From positions 8,392,001-8,456,000 of the forward strand of contig NC_050104.1 of NCBI RefSeq assembly GCF_902167145.1: 64,000 nt of DNA. The letters run 5' to 3'. The notes under the pieces are model-generated. The model made no database searches and had not been told where the DNA came from. It saw nothing but the letters and a program-made list of their open reading frames with translations. Position numbers and translations under genes: made by a program. The DNA is from Zea mays (lineage: Eukaryota; Streptophyta; Magnoliopsida; Poales; Poaceae). Position 1 is the first letter of the stretch; each line of letters opens with the position of its first letter. Below are positions 56,501 through 64,000 of this stretch, piece after piece.

Positions 56501-59500
56501 AGTTTCAGAAAAAATATTCTGTCAAAAATGAACAAGCAGCAATAGACACACTAGGAGCATTTTTAATATATGCAAGATGTTTACTAAATCCATCAGGTTA
56601 AACGAACAAAGAAAATGACAGAACACATATTTGTATTCCTCATAAACTCAATTTGCGTAGATACTTGACACCATAAGAAATGAATGATATGGATCGAATC
56701 ACTTCTTTGTAAAGTCTCAACTGTAGATTTTAGTTGAGATTTTGTTGTTTCCTATAATTAACAGAGAATTGCCACAAGCTATCCTACAAACATTGTAGAC
56801 ACAGCAAAATGTGACATGAATCTTTGGCCCTTTCCACATGCAGGAAGGCAATCCCACAAAACAACAAAATAATTGAAAATGAACTAGTTCATAACACAGA
56901 GCACGACAAAAAAGCATAAAGAATACTTGAGAGCAACCTGTGGAGCACTTCCTAATCCTGACTTCTCTGTAAGTCTGTCAAAAAGCTTCTCATTCTCTTC
57001 ATGTAATTTCTGTATTTATTTTGTAACAAAAAAAGGAAAGGTTTGAAAAAATGATATCAAACAAATGAGCAAAAGATATTTAGATCAAACTGTAAGAAAA
57101 CAAAGTTTCAACATGAAGTCAACAGAAAACTTGAATTGTGTTAACTTACAGAAAAGACAGATCATGCATCAACAGTCATGGTGGAGCACACAAGGATGGC
57201 AAGAATAGTGGCAGCATAGATAGCAAAAATTCAACTTCTAATCAGACACCCATTCAAAAGGTTTTAGACTAAAACTGCAGTGTGAGGAGATTTCTAAACT
57301 TGTAGTTGAAGATAGCAAAACAAAAGTTAAACATGGAACAGTCAGAAATTAACAGGTCACACTTGCTCAATTTAGATATCAGGAGTATGTTTTATTTAGG
57401 ATGGTACCATGAAAAAGAACATCCAATCATCCACAACATTGAAACCTTGTTCTACTACTGAACTTGTGATGTTTCCTGGTAATGGTAAGTATGTGCTCAT
57501 AAGTTCAATGCAAATTGCTCCAATCAGTGAACCCATCCCATCTGCCAATTCTATCATGCAACTATCATTTCAAACAACTGAAGATGAACAACTTTAGGTC
57601 ACTCTATGGGTTTAAATTCACTGGAATCAGAATGCCCATTGTTTAAACTTTCAGCTAACTTATTATAGTACATGCATTTCATGGGGAACTGGTGATAATT
57701 AGCGTTAGCGATGAAAGGATCCACTGCGTATCTACCTCAATAAGGGCATCCCTTTTTGCCAATTCCTCCTCAAGCCTTTTCGTCACTGAAGATGAGTCAG
57801 CAGTTGATTCTGTTATCTTTGGGGAAGAAATTACTGAAGCAGATTCAGACCCAATAGTTGATCTAGCATCGCTAGCATTGAGGGCTTCATTAAGCTGAGA
57901 CTCAATGGACTTGAGTTTAGTCTGCAAATTATATAAAAGAAGATAAATGGAAAGCATAAGGGAATATCATGGCGTGGTAAAAGATATATGCTTTAGACAT
58001 AGTACAACAATTAGCAGAACCACAACCACTCAAGCAGATTCACAAAGAATATAAAATAGGGAGCAAACACCAGACGAAACCAATTCTGAAGACCATAAGT
58101 GTGCAGCATTAAGGGTGCAATCTCTATGGCTAGATCATAATGATATTTCCCTATGAAAAACTCAACTTAACTAACCGTTCATGATAAGTAAACATGATGG
58201 GAAGGGGCTAACAATGACAATAGTCTCACTAGTTACTGTCTCGGTGTCTCCAATGAAAAAAGAACTATTATAAAGATATGATGTTCAAGTTTCAATGGTT
58301 TATTGCCCAACTAGTAAATGTATGTAAGATCACTTGAGCAAAACATAACCTTAGCAGAGCTCAAATGTGTGATTGGACACAATAACATAGTTGTTAAGGC
58401 GGCAAGGCGAGGTAAGGCGACCGACCCCTTTTTAACTTTTAAGCGATAAGGCGTAAGGTGAGGCGAGACCTTAGTAATATATAAAAATAGACAATAAAAA
58501 TAGAATATATATATAGGAATATGGTCTCAAATAGATATAGATTATAGTATTATAGTAGCAAACAGTTCACATAGCCCATCAAAATTAGGTTCCCCTTCCC
58601 TCCCTAGTTGCCAGCATACTCTTCCCGCAGCCGCCGCAAACACTCAAGTCACCACCGCACCAGCACTCAACCGCCGTAACCAAATCTGCTATGGGTGTGC
58701 GCCCTCCCCCTCTCCTCTTCCCTCCTCCCTCCCCTCTCCTCTTCCCTCCTCCCTCTATCCCGCCAGAGACCAACGCCGCCGCAGCTGCAGATCCGCCGGA
58801 GACCAATGGCAACGCTACAGATCCCGCTCGCTTCGTGCTCAGTTCAGGTTGCAGCAGCCCTTTAATCCATCCCTGCGGACCTTCAAGGCGTCTTCAAAGC
58901 AATGCCTTAGCAAGCTTCTAGGCGCCATGGTGACGCGTTACTGGCCAAGGCAGACGCCTTAGTCTCTGGTCTAAAGCGAGAGGGACACCTTGCCGCTGCT
59001 GCACGCCTTAGCGCCTAAGCATCGCTTTAAGGATGCCTTAACAACTATGCACAGTAAGTTAACTTACAAATAGGTGATTTTTCCATGGTGAAAACCAACA
59101 TTTTCGGAAAGGCTCTCACAGCATTATTAAATGTGGTACACTGCGTAGATTATTGAAAAGGGGGGTATATATTTTATGGCTCCATCCCAAAAACACTCAT
59201 CAGGACATGATGGGATCCCATCTCACGGTTGTCACTACAGAACCAACCTTACTAAATTGTAATTAAACAGTGATCACCATTAATAGGTTAATTTGTAAAC
59301 AGTGGTTGCTATTGTTGCCTGTTGGAATATAAATATAAGTGAATTGATCATCTCTTCCTATCAGCTTAAGCTTTTGGGTTACACTGGTTGGTGCATGCAA
59401 CTTAATATGACATTAAAGCCAGGTGTCTCGAATTTGAATCCTGGTTACACAATTAAAATAAAATAATTGTTGCTCGCTCATATTCCACATCTGAGACCCA

Positions 59501-62500
59501 TGAAAGGCTCAACGTGAGAGGGAGTGTTGGAATATAATATAAGTGAATTGCTCACATCTTACTATCGGCTTAAGTTTTTGGGTTGGACTGGTTGGTGCGT
59601 GCAACTTAATAGCTTTCTCGTGGATTACATAACATATACATTAACAATAAACTGAGCAGCCCACATATAAAGCACAAAAGTAATGTTAGCTTAGCTTTCA
59701 TATTATCGTGTATAATACTGACAATAGTGCATGTTCACGACATCATCATGAAGAAAAATAATAGCAAAAGTGTACAATATTTATAGATAAGTGACAGGAG
59801 AAAAGACAATAAAACAGTAGTAAAAAAGTAGGTGCGGCCAAACATGACTCAATGAAAATGCTTGTTAGGAAAAATATAGAGATGGGTTAACATTTACCTG
59901 TAGTGACTGAATTGTTAAATCCCGTTCCTGCATCTTTAGGTTTTGCTCTTGTTCAACTTTCAAAAGATGAGAAATCTGATCCCTTAGCTGGTTATTCTGC
60001 TCTTTCTCAGTCTTGTGCTTCTCGGCAAGCATTAAATTTTCAGACTGCAACCAATAACAAGACAGCGAAAATGTCACGTATTTTTAACTTTTAAAAACTC
60101 ACAAGAAATGGATGGAATACTATACGAAGTCCTACAGGTACAGTTAAGTAAAATGCAACCAAGAACCAAAGCATCATATTACATAGACTTAATAGATGTA
60201 TCATAACAGGTGTAAGACTGTAGAGGGAAGATGAAACAAATTGTGACTATTCACTTAAGCAAACTAGACCTTTTTTGTCAGGGAAGACAAGCAACCTAGT
60301 TAAATATACTTGACAATAACATTACAGTAATCCACAGGATCCAACAGAAAGGCAACAAAAAAGAATGGCTTGTTTAAATATTTCCCTTAAAAATCCGCCT
60401 CGCATTCCTAAATAACAAAAACAGTTTAACGTGGATGTGGTTGGTTGTCTGCATTAAGGCATCCAGAGTTGTCCAATGCAAGATTCTGGTGTTTGGTTGC
60501 CCGTATTGGGTCTTATGCAGGCTTACAGATTTAAAAGGGGTAGCCACAACTGCATTTTGGAGTACGGCAAAATCGGCCATGCTAGCTTGCACCAGCGGCC
60601 AAGCGCACAAAAAGTGTCCCCTTACCTCCTGTTGCTTGCCACCACTCTGTCACCACCATGGAGGATCAGGCAAGGCTGTTGACGGCAAGCAGTGGTGGGT
60701 TGTGATGGAATGCAGTGGAGGAAGAGGGCGAGCGTGGCGGATGATGTTGCTCCCAACGTTGACGGCGCTGGCACAAATCTTGCAGTTCATGGCTGTCAAT
60801 ACCGCATCCACTGCACGCCACTCAAGATCTACCTCAGCAGCTATGAGCTACACATCAGAGGCCCAGGATGATAGTCAACCCAGGCACGTGGAGGTGGGTG
60901 AGCATGGCCACCACCAGCATGTACCGCACACTAAATGACCACTGCGCCTCCTGCTGTCACGTCCAGGAGAAGCAGGTCAATTGAACTGCACGACAACAGC
61001 TTTGAGCATGTGCTGGCACCCGCAAAATCTAGGCTGCAACCACTGCTTACATTATCGGATCTGATGCAGATACATGTTCTGCTTGCAATGGCCACGAGAT
61101 CCATGTGCCTCAAACTGCCCAACAGCAACTAACTGCAGCAAGAGAACTACATTTCAAGCTCCCATGACTAGAAACACCAGTGAGCTGCAGATCATTTAGG
61201 TGTATCTGGACTTCAGTTTGGTGGATGTGTAGACAGATTTGTCCAAGCTCCTGCTTGCTTGTGGCAGACCCGATGCTTGCTTGATAGATGGGAGGCTTGT
61301 GTTGTGCTGTGTCCATTTGAATTTGGACGCACTTTGAAGGATAAGTCTGGCGCAGTGGTAAGAAGCCTTCCCACTGAGCAAAAGGTACTGGATTTGATGC
61401 AGCCTCTCTGTAAAATACAGAGGCAAGGCTTGTCTTGGTTATTCCTTCCAGATCCTACTCATTTTGGAGCCGCCAGCACTGGATCTGCCCCTTTTTTGTT
61501 GTGGAAGAGAGACTCAAGTAGAAGGCAGAAGGGACGCGGCTGGTGTTAATGGAGGAAAAGCAAAGCGAAGGGAGTAGCCAGCTAGCTGCTATGCCCATGG
61601 GGTTCAGAAGGAGACGATATATAATTTCACCACAAGAATAAAGAGTATCATATGAATCAGGCAACCAAACAAAGTGTATCGTATGAATTTATCTAAGGAC
61701 AACAAACCACGAGCACAATGCATTGTATTTATGCTGGCTTAGACTATACTCCATAAGGCCCAATGTGCCCTGTTTGTTTGAGCTTTTGGCCACTTTCAGA
61801 CTACTAGCTTTTGGACTTTCCAAAAGCCAATCAGCTCCCGGGAGCTTTTTGGCTTTTGAAAGGATCAAAAACGGAGGTCCAAAAGCTCTCAGGAAGCCCA
61901 AACAAACAGGCCTAGGCAACCAATCACACCCTTAAAGAACCTTGGAGCTCAGAATAAACAATAACCTATATGTCTTGGTTAATAATTTAACCTCTATTTT
62001 TTTTGTAACAATTTGGCCTATAGATTGTAACAGTCTAGAACCTGTTTGTTTCAGCTTGCAGATTGTAACAACCTGCAAGCTGTGATCGACAATATCCAAG
62101 CTAAAAGAAACAGGGCTTAGCAAGATCAGAAGCAAACACTACAGATAATTAAATATCAACCTTGAGATCAGCTTGGAGTGAAGATGAAACTCTCCAGGCT
62201 TTTTGAACTTCATTGAACAGAAGTATGCACTGGTCGTTAGCCTCTTTTAGAGAATGTTTTAACCCAATAACTTCTTGCCGCAGGTCTAGAACCTCCTTTT
62301 CTTTGTCATGCAATTGTTTGCGTGAATCATTTGCCTGTAAATAAACCAGAAAAGTGGTTACAGGTAGTTCTACTACAATTCTGGCTTGGTGCCAACTTGC
62401 ATGTGGATGCCAGGTTCAGCAAACAAATAGGGCAAAAATATTGAGCTGCTTAACAACATATATATTTATATTAGTACAAACTATTTTAAAAATTCTACCC

Positions 62501-63850
62501 GCTAGAATGGATGTGTATGTAATACTGAAACTAGCAAAACACAGCCACAAATAATTATATCATAGAACTGTGTTTTGGAGTGGGACAGACGAGGGTTTTT
62601 TTAAATCCAGCCTGAAATTCGCTCCCACAAGGAATCTAACTCGTGACTTAAGGAGTGCTACTCAAACCACCTAAACAACTCAGCTAGAGACCCTTTCACA
62701 AGAAAAGAGAAAATAAATAAGTAAAAGGCATGGTGAGAAATTTTCTTCGGCATGGCATCTCTTATAAAAAGTTTTGCATGGCCAGCATAACTCCCAATGG
62801 TTCTCTTTACCCATCTCCCCTACCTTCTTCCTCCTCAACACTATAACTATTACTATAGTGCACCAAAATGAGAACCCTAGAAGAAAATGTGACAGAAATT
62901 CAACTACATCTAGCGTGCATAGATGCACAAGAAAGAAACTTGGAACGATGAGAGAAAAGTCAAAAGATCAAATCATACCACGTCTTTCCATTTCTTTATT
63001 GTGTCACGATTCCCAAGGCTCAGCTCAGCATTTCTTGCTCTTGCAGAAAAACTGAGTGTGGATAAAGTTCTTGACAAATTTGAAGCACTTGGACTTACAT
63101 GCACGATCAGCAAGATCTTTGAGCTACTTCCTGCACCAATGAAGGTATGTTAAAACACATGCACTACCACAGGCTGAAGTTTATGTTATGCCTCTGATTC
63201 ACAGAGAGCAGATACCTTCATGTAGGCAAAAGAAGACTGTTTTCAATGACACAGGTGCATTTCCTAAGGAGCTAAAACAGTGCTAAACAACTAAACAACC
63301 TCTAGTACTAAGCATTCATTTTGTTCCTTCCCGTTGTCAGATGGTGTGCCTCCAATTTATTAAACAAAAAATTCTAACATATTTACAGCAGAAACACATC
63401 AAAGTATTAGCCTCAGAATGGCTTTACCTAGAGAGTCAGCTAAGATTTGTGTGATTCTTGAATTCCCATATAGAACAGGCTCCTTCTTTGCGCTTAAAGA
63501 GGCAAATGCATCACCCAACCTATGCAGACAATAAATGGGAGCAACTTTATGTATAAGGACATTAAAAAGGAAGGAAACACTGAACGTAGTGTGCCACATA
63601 ACAAGGGCACATTTTACTGGGAATCAAACAGGCAATGACTATAACAAACAGAAAAGATAGAAATAGTATCTCAAAACAAGCTACTTACACAGAAAGTGAC
63701 TTTGAGACATGCAAGAAATCTGTTACATTGTCCCTGTTGGCATCTTCTTCAAGCAAGCATTCACTTGCTGGCAAATCCACTAGAGAAAGCTTACTGTATA
63801 GATGCTCCCCTGTTACATAGTTTCTGTAGTGTATATGAATGGTAATGATC
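44593..63850 (-). CDS. KAC: Kinesin-14 of the KAC/KCA type (chloroplast movement), 5' end outside window
   Basis: Sixteen minus-strand exons join in phase with GT-AG introns: 63850-63689, 63519-63428, 63130-62979, 62334-62161, 60044-59898, 57921-57736, 57009-56938, 55851-55796, 55704-55488, 49662-49471, 49354-49136, 48897-48547, 48470-48372, 48215-48075, 47986-47828, 45066-44593; 2,893 bp, about 964 codons. Arabidopsis KAC1/KAC2 have about 1,270 residues, so roughly 300 N-terminal motor residues lie beyond 64000. Order: C-terminal half of the motor (exons 1-3), neck ('[12 protein letters not shown]'), coiled coils, '[20 protein letters not shown]', and a conserved C-terminus ('[15 protein letters not shown]', '[19 protein letters not shown]'). 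In Arabidopsis these proteins act in actin-based chloroplast positioning, and their C-terminus binds F-actin. Despite large insertions in introns, every exon is open. Confidence 0.93.
45640..45790. mobile_element. Eroded Stowaway-like MITE
   Basis: 'taattataagttgttttggt', 'tagatacattgtttttgct' and 'tatgtatctagaaaagg' follow the same order as in the Stowaway at 56233-56387 (aagacgttt, tagatacata, tgtatct). Its ends are eroded, and the gypsy fragment begins about 25 bp to the right. It lies in the last intron of the kinesin gene. Confidence 0.55.
45814..46625 (+). pseudogene. Ty3/gypsy integrase-chromodomain fragment
   Basis: Plus-strand frames read '[12 protein letters not shown]', then after a frame shift '[20 protein letters not shown]' and '[17 protein letters not shown]', and after another shift '[19 protein letters not shown]', '[17 protein letters not shown]' and the chromodomain '[20 protein letters not shown]'. 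This is the integrase C-terminus and chromodomain of a chromovirus. The element is 5' truncated (no RT) and frame-shifted near 45853 and 45975-46100. It lies antisense in the last kinesin intron. Confidence 0.85.
46657..46960 (+). repeat. Probable 3' LTR of the gypsy fragment
   Basis: A purine-rich tract ('gattaaggagataagg') follows the gag-pol end and is followed by TGTTAGATAG at 46657. A TATA-like 'gggagtataaatacttg' lies near 46713. The end could be the 'atcctatca' at 46960 or an earlier CA near 46922; no partner LTR is present to settle it. Confidence 0.5.
47218..47235 (+). repeat. Poly-C run of 18
   Basis: An uninterrupted run of 18 C residues in the last intron of the kinesin gene. Such runs are replication-unstable and often sequencing- or assembly-sensitive; the length may not be exact. 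Confidence 0.9.
49838..50056 (+). other. Antisense ORF in kinesin intron, left half
   Basis: A plus-strand frame opens at 49838 and is interrupted at 50056 by the nested hAT-MITE. The visible peptide includes '[20 protein letters not shown]' and '[20 protein letters not shown]'. The frame continues unbroken on the far side of the insertion (55295 on). I do not recognise the protein. It could be a captured exon of another gene or a chance ORF. Confidence 0.35.
50137..50231 (+). repeat. 5' LTR of the Copia element
   Basis: 95 bp, TG...CA, containing 'ctatatatataacc' as a possible TATA box. Identical to the 3' copy. Confidence 0.93.
50265..51060 (+). repeat. GC-rich leader with 177-bp direct duplication
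   Basis: The leader between the primer-binding site and gag is built of ccgccgtcgcgg-type repeats. A segment beginning 'gtcccctgccccagccgccg' at 50555 is repeated from 50732, offset 177 bp (59 codons), with local differences. Long ORFs on both strands here come from this composition. The gag frame stays open back to 50534, but the likely start is at 51083. Confidence 0.8.
51083..52606 (+). pseudogene. gag-pol: Copia Gag-protease-integrase, 5' part of frame-broken polyprotein
   Basis: From the likely start [14 protein letters not shown] (51083) it carries the Copia gag core ('[10 protein letters not shown]'-like, '[15 protein letters not shown]'), a CCHC knuckle ([14 protein letters not shown] near 51770), the protease DSGA motif ('[14 protein letters not shown]'), the gag-pre-integrase zinc site ('[13 protein letters not shown]', then CKGCHLGKQ) and the start of integrase ([11 protein letters not shown]). 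It stops at 52606 just after 'GGHKYYVIL', where the conserved frame shifts; a small deletion there is the simplest explanation. The open frame extends upstream to 50534. Confidence 0.85.
52606..55112 (+). pseudogene. gag-pol: Copia integrase-RT-RNase H, 3' part of polyprotein
   Basis: The continuing frame picks up integrase at '[16 protein letters not shown]', then 'FRSDSGGEF' and '[14 protein letters not shown]'. RT follows ('[19 protein letters not shown]', '[10 protein letters not shown]' near 54160) and RNase H ('[19 protein letters not shown]', '[13 protein letters not shown]', '[11 protein letters not shown]'). It is intact to its stop at 55112, ending right before the purine tract. Integrase is split by the frame break, so a working polyprotein would need a frameshift event. 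Confidence 0.88.
55126..55220 (+). repeat. 3' LTR of the Copia element
   Basis: 95 bp, identical to 50137-50231, followed by the ATGGC duplication. Confidence 0.93.
55295..55422 (+). other. Antisense ORF in kinesin intron, right half
   Basis: If the nested MITE and Copia are ignored, the frame of 49838-50056 continues here, repeating '[10 protein letters not shown]' and reaching a stop at 55420-55422; the pre-insertion ORF would have had about 115 codons. A DPGKL...GFE motif occurs twice in tandem. Function unknown. Confidence 0.3.
56063..56478. mobile_element. Outer Stowaway-like MITE, interrupted
   Basis: Left end 'ctctccgttccaagatgta' (56064) and right end 'acattttggaacggagggag' (to 56478) are inverse copies. 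The subterminal 'ttgtcctaagtcaaactt' (left) and 'aagtttaacttaggacaaaa' (right) pair as well. The inner Stowaway splits it. It lies in the kinesin intron between exons 7 and 8. Confidence 0.8.
56233..56387. mobile_element. Inner Stowaway MITE
   Basis: 155 bp with TA on both sides (56231-56232, 56388-56389). Ends are CTCCCACCAATCC and the inverse of GGAACAGAGGGAG; inner arms 'ataagacgttt'/'aaaacgtcttat' and 'tgtatct'/'agatacat' complete the hairpin. This is the common grass Stowaway type. Confidence 0.88.
58386..59049. mobile_element. Second hAT-like non-autonomous element in the kinesin gene
   Basis: 664 bp with 15-bp perfect inverted ends CATAGTTGTTAAGGC and flanks CACAATAA (58378-58385) and CACAGTAA (59050-59057), 7/8 matched. 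Its ends resemble those of the MITE at 50057 (both CAnnGTTnTTAAGGC). The interior 58590-58920 is GC-rich and gene-like in composition, but no recognisable protein. It lies between kinesin exons 5 and 6. Confidence 0.82.
59320..59611 (+). mobile_element. TRIM-like miniature LTR element
   Basis: Two direct repeats, 59320-59407 and 59525-59611, both start TGTTGGAATATAA and end 'gcaacttaata'. They differ at about ten positions. After the first comes 'tgacattaaagccaggtg', which resembles a tRNA-Met primer-binding site, and before the second 'cgtgagagggag', a purine tract. The internal part is only 117 bp with no ORF. A target duplication was not found. Confidence 0.65.
60480..61670. mobile_element. 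Probable DNA-transposon derivative in kinesin intron
   Basis: 'tgtttggttgcc' at about 60489 pairs with 'ggcaaccaaaca' at about 61660. Between them is a GC-richer stretch with plus-strand ORFs (for example 60435-60938), none of which I recognise, and the SINE below. The ends are short and no target duplication was found, so this is tentative. Confidence 0.35.
61339..61498 (+). mobile_element. tRNA-derived SINE (Au-like)
   Basis: 'ctggcgcagtggtaagaag' (A box), 'aaaggtactggatttgatg' (weak B box), 'ggcttgtcttggttattcct' and 'gccagcactggatctgcccc', ending in a short T run. It follows the SINE at 37899 along its length, so both are copies of one family. It lies between kinesin exons 4 and 5. Confidence 0.75.
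61767..61912. mobile_element. Foldback MITE
   Basis: About 146 bp whose ends 'gccctgtttgtttgagcttt' and 'aagcccaaacaaacaggcc' are inverse, with an inner palindrome 'agctcccgggagct'. The type (gcctgtttgttt) is common in grass introns. Target duplication unclear. Confidence 0.75.
62036..62118. mobile_element. Small foldback MITE
   Basis: About 80 bp from 'aacctgtttgtttcagcttg' to the inverse 'caagctaaaagaaacagggc', enclosing 'cagcttgcag...ctgcaagctg'-type arms. Located about 45 bp downstream, on the gene strand, of kinesin exon 4. Confidence 0.65.
62979..63850 (-). other. Kinesin motor exons with altered switch II
   Basis: Exons 1-3 visible here carry the C-terminal motor half: '[17 protein letters not shown]', '[12 protein letters not shown]', '[15 protein letters not shown]', '[12 protein letters not shown]', and '[13 protein letters not shown]' with '[12 protein letters not shown]'. 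The usual switch II DLAGSE reads DLPASE (codons at 63757-63777), losing the glycine that normally contacts the nucleotide gamma phosphate. The helix alpha-4 region and the LNFSxRAR-type end are recognisable. The P-loop and switch I lie outside the window. Confidence 0.85.
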
Positions 63851-64000
63851 CTGAAAAAGAAAAGCTGACTCAAATTTAAATAGAAAGATGATGGTGGATG
63901 AAACAGACATTACAAAACGAAATATTAATAGCCTATAATCAGATGCTGAGAACAAAAAAAAGTGTAATGACTAACAAGGTAGCAGTAAAGAGAAAGTGTG

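Noticed and set aside
62774..63153. Plus-strand ORFs over kinesin exon 3
   Set aside because: They read the complement of a conserved motor/neck exon.

Overview
The window looks like grass nuclear DNA, most likely maize (Zea mays) or a close Andropogoneae relative. The evidence is a full-length Sirevirus-type Copia element with typical maize LTR ends, solo and truncated Ty3/gypsy elements, grass Tourist and Stowaway MITEs, and two conserved plant genes with standard GT-AG introns. No bacterial-type operons, rRNA or CRISPR arrays are visible.

Layout. From 1 to about 34.6 kb the DNA is almost entirely nested transposable elements: Copia LTRs at 1-1285, 2398-4252 and 12107-13550; two TGTCACACC-type LTRs in opposite orientation; a 3.1-kb Mutator-like composite at 8972-12083 containing a ~550-bp-arm foldback with a tRNA-Lys-like sequence in each arm; gag-only Ty3/gypsy pieces at 16.1-17.7 kb (+) and 29.9-32.9 kb (-); and a hAT element at 17829-28050 whose transposase is split by an 8.9-kb Sirevirus (18311-27253, TSD CATTA). 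From 35.2 to 39.2 kb lies a complete five-exon Mediator subunit 6 (MED6) gene on the minus strand. A solo LTR (41036-42597, TSD ATTAG) and a LINE 3' end (about 42.83-43.43 kb) follow.

From 44593 to the right edge, also on the minus strand, lies most of a kinesin gene of the KAC/KCA (kinesin-14, chloroplast movement) type. Sixteen consecutive exons join in frame into about 964 codons; the start of the motor domain lies beyond the window. Its introns hold a nested hAT-MITE/Copia insertion (50057-55286), a gypsy integrase-chromodomain fragment, nested Stowaways, a TRIM-like element, a second hAT-like element and a SINE.

The two host genes are not functionally linked: MED6 belongs to the RNA polymerase II Mediator head, the kinesin to organelle positioning. 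All exon boundaries come from reading splice sites and protein-family similarity by eye; no alignment or database search was run. The observations most worth following up are the altered switch II motif of the kinesin, the tRNA-carrying foldback, the nested insertions with readable target-site duplications, and an antisense ORF in the kinesin intron that was split by the nested insertion.
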